Assembly: GCF_902150065.1 (NCBI RefSeq)
Contig: NC_043998.1
Coordinates: 4,534,001 to 4,598,000, forward strand
Length of the DNA stretch: 64,000 nucleotides
Reading direction: 5' to 3'
Origin: Myripristis murdjan
Taxonomy: Eukaryota > Chordata > Actinopteri > Holocentriformes > Holocentridae
Part shown: in pieces, positions 13,060 through 25,202 of the stretch
How the letters are laid out: the number at the start of each line of letters is the position of its first letter
Position numbering within the stretch: position 1 is the stretch's first letter
The notes under the pieces: model-generated
The model's input: only the letters and a program-made list of their open reading frames with translations
Database searches by the model: none
Told to the model about the DNA's origin: nothing
Position numbers and translations under genes: made by a program

Positions 13060-13272
13060 CTGTGGTCCTGCTCAGAAAATGTTATCATTTTTTTCCCTCT
13101 GTTGCACTTGGATTTTTTGGGGGGAAGTTTTTTCCTTGCCTGCTGTGAGGATTAAGTCAGGGGGGTGTCATCCTGTTTGTTTGTTGGCTGTAAACTTGTG
13201 GCCATGTAAAGCCCTTTGAGACTGTAAACAGTGATACTGGGCCTTAAATAAACTTGAACTTGAACTTGCATG
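13060..13272 (+). mobile_element. LINE 3' tail (L2-like), 5'-truncated
   Basis: The block GAAGTTTTTTCCTTGCCTGC, then TGTAAAGCCCTTTGAGACTG, then AATAAACTTGAACTTGAACT is the typical 3'UTR and repeated-hexamer tail of fish L2/CR1-type LINEs. The TTGAAC units at 13253-13268 form the tail, so the element points to the right. The CT-rich stretch from about 12790 may be more of the same element, but no reverse transcriptase sequence could be read. Clade assignment is from memory of tail motifs. Confidence 0.6.
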
Positions 13273-14555
13273 TGATTACAGTTAGGCGCATAACATGTTC
13301 ATTTTTAAAAAATTGCATTGCAATGCAATAAACATCAATCACGGCAGCACAAAGTGTTGCTCACAGTAATCCCAATAGCAAAGTTACTGTTTTCCGTTTT
13401 GTCAGAATGTACAGCCCCTAGTGCAGCTTCTAAAGCAGACATACCAGCATGATGCTTTTGGGAACTCAGACGGCGTCGGGAAAAGGAAACACCAGTAGGC
13501 CCTCTCTCCTCTGAGCATGTGCAGCAGATCCCACATGCTCCACAGACAGAGCTCACAGTCCTGCCCTTAGTTCGCTGAGTGCTTCAGAATGGTTTAGGAG
13601 AAAAAAGTGACCTCAATGCAAAAGAATGCACTGTGGTCTATTCTCCCTCCCCTAACGTCCAATGAGTTCTCTTAACCCACTGTTTAGCAGAGGGAGTGTA
13701 TACGGCTTTAGCCATTTAAAAGGCCACAGTCGCCTTCTCTCCTCGGTCCTCTCCCTCCCTTATTTTCACCTCCTCTTCTCTCCCGGGGAGGATGTTCGTA
13801 AAGTTGCCACGTTTAAAGCTTTCTCTCTTGTGCCATGCTGTTGTTCTCACTTTGCAAAGCGATCTTTTGGACGACAAATAAATCTCTCACTGGCAGACAT
13901 CTGAGTCCTCAGCATGCTTGCAAGAAAAGCTAGGATCCTTTAGTCATTATGGTTCACAACAACATTTAACTTCTTTTCTTTTTTTTCCCAAATTTTGCTC
14001 AGATATGCTGTAGTTTTGCTGACTTTATCAGACCTCATTTAAACTAGGGGGACAATTTGAGAATGCCATGCAATTCAGTCAAGTAAACACACACCGATCA
14101 CACATGCTGATAGCGCTTTTTACTTCCTTTTGCCTTGCCATGCCTTCCGTCTGTGTCAGATAATGATGTCAGATTGTGTTTAATTGCTTGCCTTTTGCTT
14201 TCATTTGATGCTGCAGTGCCCCTTGTTGGTTATTCTGCATCCCCAGAAGCCATTTGGGGATGTGCAATGGCCAAGTGAAAGTAGCCCAGTCCTGGGAAAT
14301 GTGACTGGCCAAGAAAACAGTGCTGTTACCTCATTTCCTTTACCTGTTTTACATGTAATAATCTCAAGCTCCACTCTGCCAAACCAAGTCAAGTAGAGCT
14401 GAAAGCAAAGTGCAAGTGGAGAACAAACTGCTTTTTAAATGATGATTACTAAATTACTCATTTTTTAGAACAATCTTCTCTTCAGTGTAGATGAATGAAT
14501 CATCAAAATATGTTTCCATGGGAAAAACACAGAGAGAAACTTAGGGAAGCCAGGC

Positions 14556-14600
14556 CTTGAAACTTGAAACTTGAAACCAATTTTATTTCCCTTTTATCCA
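14556..14600 (-). mobile_element. Possible short LINE tail, minus strand
   Basis: Three CTTGAAA units are followed by CCAATTTTATTTCCC. On the minus strand this reads as AATAAAATTGG followed by TTTCAAG repeats, the shape of a heavily 5'-truncated LINE tail with a short tandem end. It is too short for a family call. Confidence 0.35.
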
Positions 14601-14830
14601 GCTGAGGTTAAGATGACAACTTTGTGACAGCACATCAGTCAGTCAAGCCAACCTTGAGTTCCCAATTCTAAAAGAAATCCCATCCTGGCTATGGCTGTGC
14701 TATTAGTTAGTCTGTATTTTTATTTTTATTTTTTTTCCACCATCGGACACAGTATTCACCATGCTGGATGCCCCAGAAGAAGAGGTTTTCTGCATGCTGT
14801 GGTATCCTGGTGCCAGCCACATGTTCAGAC

Positions 14831-14899
14831 CCTGCTGCTGCTGCTGCTGCCACTGCTGCTGAAGAAAAAGGAGAAGGAGGAGGAGGAGGAGGAGGAAGA
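14831..14899. repeat. (CTG)n followed by (GGA)n trinucleotide tracts
   Basis: Seven CTG units, an interruption, two more, then about eight GGA units separated by an AAG-rich spacer. Two different trinucleotide tracts within 70 bp. Confidence 0.9.
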
Positions 14900-15283
14900 T
14901 TTATGCTTGCCTCCTGCCTGTGTCACCCTGAAAATGCAGGACTAACAGCTTTCAGATGTTGGTTGGGTAGGAAGTACTAAGGATAGGGGTGGTTGGGTGG
15001 GACGGGGACGTCTCTAAATAATTCTCACAGCTTAATTTATCTAAAATGAGCGCAGCTGAATTTAAATAGGTATTTCACAAGGCATTTTGAATGAAAACAC
15101 ATCCCTATATGTAGCAATGGGTTGTAAGTGGTTAAAGTAGCTCTTGTGTGCAAGTTAGGGGTTCAATGCCTTGCTCAAGGGCTTTCGACAATATTTATTG
15201 ATGGGGAAGGACCCTATCTGTGTACTGTGTGTTTTATCATCTGCTTGGTGTAACATGAGGCTTGGGAGTACCTCTGCAATATA

Positions 15284-15315
15284 TTTTTTATAAAGAAATA
15301 ATTCTTTATAAAAAA
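15284..15315. repeat. Perfect AT-rich inverted repeat
   Basis: Arms of 14 bases (15284-15297 and 15302-15315) are exact reverse complements around a 4-base ATAA loop. The arm reads TTTTTTATAAAGAA. Such sites can extrude as cruciforms. No MITE ends or target duplication were found around it. Confidence 0.85.
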
Positions 15316-15873
15316 AAATCTTTATCAGATGACAGAGGGATCATTTCAAATTTCCGTTTGCTTTTACTACATTTCATACTGATATGTTTGGATTCTGTCC
15401 CTGCTGGATTCGATTCCCCCGTGTGTAAAGAAAGGAATATGTTAAAAGATGATTATCACACTTCACTTCTTGTTTTACATCTTTAACCGTCCGTAACTGA
15501 GTTTTATTGCACTTTTCCTGGAGCCCAAAATTCATAAGCGATTGCGGAAACCATGTAATTTTCATTTGTATTGTCAGGAAGACATGGGAGTCGAGGTGAT
15601 ACCGGCGCCAGGTGTTACATTGTAAATTATGCCTTCATTCACAGTTTGGGTTGGCTCCTCAAATCAGGGTGCACTTTTTCACCGCATTGTGATGACAGCT
15701 ACATTTGCAGCACTAAATGGCTTCTATTAGCAAAACAAAAGCAGCCTGTAATCAGCTTGTCAGGGTCATTTGACTCTATTAATAAAGCGCCTGCTCATTG
15801 CTCCTTGTGGTCTTGCAGCGTAACAGCAGACATTTGTGAGTGACCTGGGTTTCTGTGGATGCCAGTCAGCTCT

Positions 15874-15901
15874 TAAGGCGTCTCTTTTTGAAGACGCCTT
15901 A
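15874..15901. repeat. Perfect hairpin, GC-containing stem
   Basis: TAAGGCGTCT at 15874-15883 and AGACGCCTTA at 15892-15901 are exact reverse complements around an 8-base loop. No linked gene and no terminator context were seen. Confidence 0.8.
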
Positions 15902-16992
15902 CTTACACAAAGTATGAGTTAATACAAAAGCATACATAAGAACAATAAGATGCAACAAAAAGGTACCAAAGCAATACAATATACTTATAAATAGCAATAA
16001 CATCATCACTCTAAAAATAGGAGATACTGACAGCTTGCGGAAAGCTTCCTCATGTCATTTTTCTTCAGTGACAGTAAAAGTGCAGGCCGAGCCCACTGTA
16101 ACCTTATGCTGTCATTTAAACAAAGAGCTGTGATTCTTGCACCTGTAAATGCAATTATGCTGCAAGGACACCTGGATGGCTCTCAAACCAGGTGAGCGTG
16201 CTGATCGGCACTCGGCCCACCAGGAGACTCTCCTCCTTTGTCCTCCAGCTCTCTCGCCGTGCCATGTGGCAAGTGGAATTTTAACACAGGCTGCGTTGCC
16301 CCACTGCAATTCTTCACTTAACTGCACCCGTTAAAATGTCTCATAAAGACGGGACGGTCACTCATTTAGCACCCCACCTTCCTGGGATGGCCCACCTCTC
16401 CCTAGACAAGCAATTATCTGACTACTCTCTGTCTAGCTGCCCCTAAAACTTCATCATTTTTATTGAATGAAGAAGAGCTCAAAGGTGTTTTTATTCAGCC
16501 GCCTGCTGCCGAATCACTCCATTTTGTGCTGTATTTTAGTCTAAATGAGCCTTTTTTCTGACCCTCATGCTGCATTTCTGAAGCGCTGAACTTTCTCTCT
16601 TCCCTTATCCCGGATGAAATGTGCTAAGTGATACTCAGCACCCTAAACATGTCAACACCACAATGGTCCAAAGTAAAGAGCAGCAAAAACCTGTCATCTT
16701 CAGACGACTAAGTCACAGATGAGTGCGGAGGGCAGCGAGTGAATATCACAATGCAAGTGTCAACTGACTGCCACGCTTTTGGCATGGCACTAAGAGTTTG
16801 CTCAATAAACTCTCATCCTAAAATAAATTCTAAATTAGAGGGTTATAGAACGGGAGCAAAAAAGCCTTTGGGTTTGGTTCTTGGCCCCACACACTGCAGC
16901 ACTGGAGCTGCTTTCCTGTCTCCTATTTTTCCTGGTCTTCTGCCTGGTGGAGCTAAGAGAGAGAGGATGGGGGGGGGCAGACAGAAAGAGAA

Positions 16993-16998
<6 letters not shown>

Positions 16999-17024
<26 letters not shown>

Positions 17025-17034
17025 GAGGAGGAGG
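16999..17034. repeat. (AG)n / (GGA)n microsatellite
   Basis: About 12 AG units followed by four GGA units. Confidence 0.92.
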
Positions 17035-17482
17035 ATTGGCTATGTTGCCTCTACCTCTGTCTGGTCTGGCCAATGTTTAAACAAGGAATTGGATGACAGG
17101 GTAGATGTAGAAAATTTGGGAGGTGCAATCCTCCCGTTGTTCAACAGCCATTTTGTGAGATCTCTGGATTTAGTGGGCCGGGATATTTCAAACTTTTAGG
17201 TAAAAGTGGAACACTGACAGAAATTCACATTTCTCACTGACAATTGTTTTGTCTGGAAATGGTTCCTCGGGCACTAAAAAACAATCCCTCTTAATACTTG
17301 TGATCTAAGCTTGTGGTATGCCAGATGGCAAAAGTCCAGTTTCTGCAGGTCCTGGCCTTTCTGACATATTGCTATTGACCCATGAGAATGGCAGAAGCCC
17401 TTCTTTGTGAGGAAGGTTGCTCATAGACACTAATCTAGGATCAGCTCGGTTGGTTATTTACTGGGCAACACAGAAACAGCTT

Positions 17483-17655
17483 CTTTTTTTTAAGATTATT
17501 TTTTTGGGGGGGCGTTTCTGCTTTATTAGACAGTCACAGGACAAGACAGAGCAGGGCAGCAAATGGTCTGAGCCAGATTCGAACCGAGGCCGCTGCAGCC
17601 GAGCCTTAGCATTACGTGGTACGCGCTCTACACGGTGAGCCACCAGGGGAACCCG
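17483..17655 (-). mobile_element. tRNA-derived SINE with target-site duplication
   Basis: Read on the minus strand, the head has an A-box-like TGGCTCACCGTGTAGAGCG and a B box GGTTCGAATC, the internal RNA polymerase III promoter of a tRNA gene, followed by a non-tRNA body and an A-rich 3' end. The insert is flanked by GAAACAGCTT at 17473-17482 and 17656-17665, an exact 10-bp target-site duplication. This fits LINE-driven insertion. It matches a common fish repeat as remembered. The intact duplication and promoter boxes suggest a fairly recent insert. Confidence 0.82.
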
Positions 17656-19020
17656 GAAACAGCTTTTAAATGTGGCGTTAAATGTTACTTGAATAAACAT
17701 AAACTGTTCTGTTTTCCGTGATTGCAAACATAATTTTGTGCATAAACACTGTTAGATATTTTTACTCTCACTTTGGGCACGGTCTAAGACAGGTGAGGAA
17801 ATCCTCCCTGTCTGAGCAAAACTTTCCGAAACACTGTGATCCACACTCCTCTAGGCTGTCCTCTGCCTAATTTCTTTTCCAGTCACAGATCCTAGTAAGA
17901 TGAGTTTAATGGCTGAGCCCTGAAAGTGTCCAAGAGTGACAAAACCAGATGGTTCTTGGATGGTGGAAGTGCAACCTGAGCGAACATCGTCTCTGCGTGC
18001 AGTCGCCAAGTAGTTTGATCAATATGAGGGCTAAAACATGTCTCTCTCTGGATGTCTTCCTCACTGAGAAGTGCTGGGTCTACTCCCTACATGCTCACAG
18101 CTTCTGCCCATAATTTCAGACAAAAATTCCAAATATTTGATTCTCTTGAACACTCTCTCTGAACTCTATTGCACTAGATTTGCATGCCTCTACCTAAGCA
18201 ACTCATTGCATCAGGGCAAACTAACAAAATATGGTTTAGATTACCAAACCTACCAAAAATTGATCACCTACAGCCTCTGACAGCTTTACATCTGTTATCT
18301 TTTATCATAAAAAAAATGTTTTTGGGCACCCAGGCCATCATAATGCACAGATCAAAGACCAGCTTCTGGTTGTTGGAGGCAGAAATACACTTTTACCTGA
18401 GTGTTTATGAGAGTAAACTGAGATTCATTTGCGAAGGCCCTCACAGTGCCAGGTCCGCCCTTAAGGGAGGCTCTTTTTGCTGCCTTCATTATTTACCAAC
18501 TTAGAAGATCAAGGGCTTTTTATTCGAGGTGTTGTGGCACCCCTGAGTGTTTTTACAATAGCTCTGGGTGCTTCAGTAGTTTAATAGGGAGCCACAAACC
18601 AGTTTGGGGGCCCTTGCAAACTGTACAGTACATGGCTGGGCTCTCAAAGGCCTCCATTGTAATGCTTTGTGGTCACGGAAAATTAATAGGAAGATGGACA
18701 TAGACAGTGTCATGGAGGTAACATGTTATTATCATGCCTTTACACTTACTAACTAATTACTAACTAATGAGAGGCGCGAGAACTTTTGGAAACCTGTAAA
18801 ACCTGACAGATCCCTGTCACTTGTCAAAAATGAGGGGTTGTTGTTGTACCTTTGTGATGTGTGGAGGTATGTGCACCGCATTTCTTTTATTTGGTGATTA
18901 AAGTGATTGTGACTTATCGTAATTCCAATTTAGGAGAAATATCCAGTTTATCCATTTTTTATCTGTAAATACATGTGAAGTTTTAAAAATAAATGCACCA
19001 TTGTAGGCTGACAGCTGTAG

Positions 19021-19075
19021 TTTCATTGTGCCTTCACAATGACAATAAAGCTCTTGAACCCTGAATCTTGTTTTA
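19021..19075 (+). mobile_element. LINE 3' tail remnant
   Basis: TTTCATTGTGCCTTC, then ACAATGACAATAAAG, then a CTTGAAC/CTGAATCTTG end resemble the 3' terminus of fish LINE families that end in short repeats after GACAATAAAG. No coding part remains. Confidence 0.45.
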
Positions 19076-19085
19076 GTCGTGTTAA

Positions 19086-19309
19086 AGGAACACTTCACCC
19101 AAAACACAGTTTCCCCATTAATCCCTAGTGCACCAAACAATTACAAATTAGAAGATAGATACAGTTGTTTTGTGTCCTTCAGTAGGAAATAGTTCCTAAA
19201 GAAATGCCATGTGATTGTATTTGGAAAGCCCCATTGTAGAGACACATGTGAGACCCGTGCAAACTGAAAACCTTACCAAATCACACGCAAAGTATCAGGA
19301 TTTGTTCCT
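19086..19309. mobile_element. Candidate TTAA-flanked MITE (piggyBac-like)
   Basis: A 224-bp segment begins AGGAACA and ends TGTTCCT, exact reverse complements, and is bounded on both sides by TTAA (19082-19085 and 19310-19313). TTAA duplications with short inverted ends are the mark of piggyBac and some Kolobok elements. The start AAAGGAACACTTCACCC also resembles common fish repeats. The ends are short, so chance cannot be excluded. Confidence 0.5.
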
Positions 19310-21594
19310 TTAACCAAAAGTGCAGGAGTCAGACTTGAAGTGAATGGGAGCCATACTGGCATTTAATATGCTAAAGTAAGTGGATTAATGTATAGGGGGA
19401 AAAAACAAAGGTCTTTACAACGTGAACCAAAAGTGCTGATTGCCGCCACTGGGAGTTTTTGTTGGTTATCCAGGTGATTAAACCAAGCCAGGATCAGGCT
19501 CCCCAGCGACAGGGCTCCATAAAGTTGGCCTGTCCCCCCCTCCCCAGCTAATAGGTAGCATACGGCAGGTAGAGGTGAGGCCGTCGAGGATGCAGTGACC
19601 GGTTTTAACACAGCACGGAAGAGGAGGGGATGTTTTGGATGTTGCGAGGGGGGAGGGGACATTTGGCTACACCTACAGAGAGCTGGGCAATTTACTCTTT
19701 ATGACATGCCGACATCCTAACAATGAGGAATATGTTGTTTTGGGTGGTGAACAGTGGTGAATCCAATGACTGACTTTACAACAAAGACAGTGGTGCAGTA
19801 ATTCTGGAGAACAAGAGTCCAAGGCAGGAAGGGTGAACTTTTGCATGAGTCCTGAAACACATCAAGTTTAAAACACAGGACAGATGCGTCAGATTCTCCA
19901 TGGTGAAGCGTTCACTGTAAATTCTGGGCGATCCAAAGACGATCAAGGTGTCGCTGGAACATGGCTGTATCACAGAGAGAGAGGGAGAGAGTAAAAGAAA
20001 GATAGACAGCGAGACAGAGATAAGAGCTGCCCTCAAGTTTGTGTTACAACATGTGAAGCTGACACTGAAATGCCTTCTGTTGGTGATCAGGAGCAACACA
20101 GTTCATGTGACGCTGCAAGCTGCATACATTCAGCAGAGGGTCGGGGCTGGACTGAGGCTGAGCTGAACAGCCTCCTAGGATGGATCCACCTACAATATTT
20201 TGACCAGATTTAGCTCCAGTTAGGCCGGCCCACACAAAATTGCAAGATGGGGGTTAGGATTCCACGTCGAAGGTCTCCTCAGCTGGCTCTCTCCGAACTG
20301 CCTCGTCTCAGAGTTTTGGAACTGAATTGTTCTAAGAAATTTGACACTCTCGGCCCATCTGAGAATGTTAGCTTTATGAGTCACTTAAATGGTGTCTCAT
20401 GTTGATTGCGGTTGTGAATTTTTCCTGCAGACATTATCTCACTTTCATGCATGGAAATATTGAGAAAATGAGACTGATAGAGGTTCAGGTGGATGATCAA
20501 GAGATTTTCAGTTGTTTTATTGTATTTCACAGCGTGGTGTGCAGCTGTGGAGACAGACGAGCCGTTTAAGCTGCACTAAAATGGATACTGCGTGATTGAT
20601 GTTGCTGGTATCTGCACCCACTGTCAGTGAGCTGCAAGCGTTGCCTAGCATCCTGATACTGATATAGAGCTGTGCTCCAAATACCTTTGTACTCTGTAAC
20701 CAGCGAACATCAGTTTCAGTGTTTCAGCTGGGAAACAGAGTCTTGTGACAGGCTCTTTGGAGGAAATACCAGGGAAGATAGAGAACTCAGGAGGAAGGGA
20801 GAACAGACACACTAACTACTGGGCCAAGCTGGATAAAAAAGAAACAGCAGCTTTTGAGGTCTCCACGTCATATGTTTAACTACAATGAGGGACGGTGGAG
20901 GGTTTAGGGTGAATTGGGAGTGGGCAGGCAAACGGATGCTAACTCTCTGATTGGCTGCGGGCGGTTGCCCATATTTAGATTAGTGGTTTGTCCCTCCCTG
21001 GTTTGTGTTCAGCTGGAAGGGAAGGCAAGATGTCTGGACGCTCTCTCTCTCCACATCACATCAGGGAAAGTCACTGAAAGCTTTTCCACTGGCTCTGCAA
21101 CACACCTTGTTCAGTCATCTATTATCTATCTGTCCCCCGAACAGATTTGCATGTTGGAAGAGTTTGTTTTGAAATAGGAAGCCTCTCCTAGCTCTTCTGA
21201 TGATGCAGCTCTTAAAAAATCATTTTTCAGTAACTCTTAATGGATATTGGTCTTTCCTGTTGCCCCAGATAGTGAAGTAGTAAGAAGGAGGGAGTGAAGT
21301 CTGGAATTAAAATTATAACGGGGCTAAAACTCTGGGGTCACCAGCTATAGCTTCTGACTATGAGGACTGTGCCGTGGCATCTTAGTGACTTAACAGGCTA
21401 AAGTGCATCTCCACATTCAAAATGCATAATAAAAGCATAAATATTTTAAAATGAAAGAAAAAAAAAACAGACAGGACTCCTTGTGTCAGGGTCATTCCTT
21501 TTGAATCCCTCTGAAGGGGTTTTACCTCTGAACCACCCCTGGTCATTTGTTAAACATGACGTTTTGTGTCATTTTTTTCTTCTTCTGGCAGGAA

Positions 21595-21619
21595 TCTTCT
21601 TCTTCTTCCTCTTCTTCTA

Positions 21620-21650
<31 letters not shown>

Positions 21651-21702
21651 TTCTTCTTCTTCTTCTTCTTCTTCTTCTTCTTCTTCTTCTTCTTCCTCTT
21701 TT
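21595..21702. repeat. Long (TTC)n tract
   Basis: About 108 bases of almost pure TTC with few interruptions, polypurine/polypyrimidine and able to form triplex DNA. The open frames here read as poly-Ser, poly-Leu, poly-Phe or poly-Arg/Lys and are artefacts. Confidence 0.95.
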
Positions 21703-21873
21703 CTGTCCACGTTTGCAAACAAGAGAGGAGGTGCACTTTTTTTGGGAGGCTTTGCCTGACATGAAGCATCAACTTTTCATTTCCCAGGCCTGCCACATCA
21801 ACAGAGGGAGTATACTTGGCTGAGATGCAGAGAAGACGAAAAAAAAAAACAATGTCCTCGGTTTGAAGCATAG

Positions 21874-21902
21874 GCAAAAAAAAAAAAAAAAAAAAAAAAA
21901 AG
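21874..21902. repeat. Poly(A) run
   Basis: An uninterrupted A run of roughly 27 bases; no SINE or LINE body was recognised next to it. Confidence 0.9.
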
Positions 21903-24900
21903 TATGACTCGACCACAGAGAAAAAAGGGAGGAGCAGAGGATTCTAACAAAATTGAGTTTACAGTTTACAAGGTGATGGTGAATAAATCCCCACATACAC
22001 ACTCTCACGCCACTAATCTACTCACAGTCAGGGTTAGTTAGGGTTACACTGTGTATAACATTAAAGACATAAAAATCCATTCTACTTACGTTTTCTCACA
22101 CCATTTCATTGATATCTAAACTGCACCGACTTCCACTTTTCCCATTCTTTTATCTATCTGACGTTTTTCATCTCAGCACAAAAAATAACACGCACCGTCC
22201 TGTGCCATGAGAGCTGTGGGCCAAGCTACAGACAGACGTTTTGTCTTGACAAAGGCATAAATGAAGGCAATCAATACTGCCGTTCTCTCCATTCGGCAGT
22301 TTTTGGTTCATGACCATTAGATTTTTATTTGATAGGGGAGCGAGCCACATTTTTGTACGCCGATGTCTGAGCGGAGTGAGTCATCTAAGCAGCACACTGA
22401 ATATCTCAGCTCATTCAAAACAGATTCAGCAGCCTCACTTGGAGAGCATTGTCTCAGCTAACAAGGAATGAGAAAGTCCTTTTTCAGAAATATAAATGAT
22501 CTATAGATTGCATAAATACAGAGTTCATCAGTCCACAGAAAATATCACACAATCTGCAAAATAGGTTGAGCACTTATATGGCATCCTGTCCAAACAGAGG
22601 TATAAGTAGCAGTTGCAGAGGTGAGACTTTTCATTAAGTTTAATGGTTATAATTACCTGGCACTGACAGTTGCCACCCACATTTAAGGCAAGATCCACAG
22701 CTTCCTGTCCCCTCACCCCTCTGACCCTAACAACTGCACTGAATGCAATGAGCCACGGGACCACAGCAGACCTGCCTGGACTATCATTTGGTTTAGGAAT
22801 TCAAATACTGTCTTAAAATTGACTGTGATGGGTAATATTGCTTTTAGGATCAGGTAAACCATCATTTTCTTGTTGCATCTAAATCTAAATGCAGTCTTAT
22901 TATAAAGGAATGCCACAGATCTGCAAGGGTAATGCATTTAACTTAGTGGTCTTGCATTTAGCCTCAGATATCCATAGCTGTTGACCCCTACGACTGTGGA
23001 GCAGGTAAAGCCTGAGCCCTGGACCCCTCTCAGCCCACTGCCTCTCCCTCAACATGTTGAGACACTGAGCAGACTGCATTCCTCATCCCAACAGGAGCAG
23101 CTTTTCTGGAGCAATGTCCCTTTACAGGACAACAAATGGATTCTGCTTCGACTATTGTCTGATAATACAAGAGGGGAAACTGATACTTTAAGTGATTTAG
23201 TGCATAACAACTGCATGCACACACCGAGGGTGTTTAAGCTCATCTGCAACCCGAGAGTTTGTTTACCAAAACCAGACATTATGCAGCTTTGATTGTCTAG
23301 GCTTCATCTCTCCTTCTTTTCTATATCTCGCCCTATTTATATGCCACATCTTTCTACCTCTGTGATCCCATCTTCCTCTCTCTCTCTTTCTCTCTCTCTC
23401 TTTTCCTCTTTCCCTCCCCCTCTTTAATTTTCGTCCTGTCTCTACCTGCCTTGCACATTGCTCAAGTTCTTCAATTCACTCAACCCCCCCTGCTGCCCTC
23501 CCAACATCCTCCAGCAGTGGGAGGGGAAAAGCACCTAGTCTAAAGGACTGGCCACCCCGGGGCGTCCTGATAGTTCACTTACAGTTGTGCGCACAGGGTA
23601 CATACCATGTGTGCACAACGTCATCAGTCTCCACCCTCTCCCACCCACCAGACCCAGCCCGGTCCCACCCAACCTCTCCCTGCTCCATGGAGAGAAATAC
23701 CATGCCATGAAATGAAATAATACAGTAATACAGTTTATCAGCAGATGTTGTGCAAGCTACAGAGTTTGCTTTTGCTGGTACATTCTAGCAAATGCAAAAT
23801 AGCCATTTTTATTAGCTTTAAATTTATACTAATCATTGTTGTTATTGTGTTTGGTTTTGCTGGTCTATCATGAAAGCAGAGGGTTTTATTGTGTAGTTCA
23901 GCATACTAAATGATCATGGCCGATGAGATGGTCCTCCCACTTCCAGCCATAGGTTAGAGGTTTGAGCAGGCTTGTGTGTGTGTCCAACCTTTTCCATTCT
24001 GTTTTCATGAAATTTGATATCGTGGTTGAAGGAATGCTTTTGCCATTCATATGTTTCTCACACAGTTTGACACGATGATGAAGACCCTTTACCTTCTCAC
24101 AAGGCCGTAATACTCCCAGGTAACAGCAAGGGCTAAGGGCTTTGGAGCGAGGCAGGGAAGCGACAGGGACAACAGCAACACAAGAGGCTGGAGAAATGGG
24201 AGAAAGTGGAACATCTTTTTGTTCTCTCCCAGCACATGAGTTCAATTTCGAACGCATCTGGAACCATTTAAGGGTCTGTACTGCTGGATGCATTTTGCCC
24301 AGCTCTGCACTGTGACTTCAGCTTTGGAAACCAAACATTTAGATGGAAAAATAGAAGCAGTTCTGACTCAGTTTTGTGGGGACAAATTATTGTTTTTTGG
24401 TCTCTCACAGAAAGGGTCCATATGTGTAGCTCACTTCATTATAGAAATTAACTGTTTCTATTTGAAAAATACATGGAAAACATCCCGTGGCAGTTAACAC
24501 CGAGGCCAATCGAAGAAATCACTCAACGTTACATCCCCAACTACATCCTGTAAGCCTATAGAAAATAAATCCAGTGCTTAACTCAACCCACAGTGATATA
24601 ACAGATAAAACCCAGTCAGCTATGTGAACTGTAACAGACATGGTGTGTGTATGACGAGGGCATAGGTTTCACTTCAGCATTTTTGGGGAAAGCCCCGCCC
24701 CCTGCTCTCCCATCTTCAAAAGACAACTTATAATTTTTCCTGACATGCAGATAGATTAATCTGATGTGTTTATTTATTCATATATTTACATTTCATTATA
24801 ATTGCTGACTTTTAGGAACTCTCAACTCTTGATGGAAGATGAAGATTCTCCAGCACTCCAGAATAATACTGAATAAGTGATTGTACCAAACTTTGAAAAC

Positions 24901-25146
24901 TTTGAAAAGTTTTTGTTCTAAGCTCAGTCCTGCCTGCCCAAAATCTACATTTAAATATATTGCAAATATAATCAGCAGAAATCTGTGTATTTTTCTGCTT
25001 AACAGACACAGAATAGTTGCTACTCTGATAGAGCAGTTCTTGCTTTCTCCCTTAAACTCCTCACCTGAAGCTGTGGTGAAGTGACAGACTCCAGTTAATG
25101 ATACAAAAGCCTCAAACAAGTGTTTATTTTGTTTGTGTGTGCATGT

Positions 25147-25202
<56 letters not shown>

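Noticed and set aside
21547-21916. Poly-Ser, poly-Leu and poly-Arg frames on both strands
   Set aside because: Translation of a TTC microsatellite and a poly(A) run.
22030-22046. GGGTTAGTTAGGGTTA, telomere-like
   Set aside because: Only two imperfect units; too short to be an interstitial telomere.
24000-24293. 131-codon minus-strand frame around 23898-24293
   Set aside because: No recognisable motif or exon structure.
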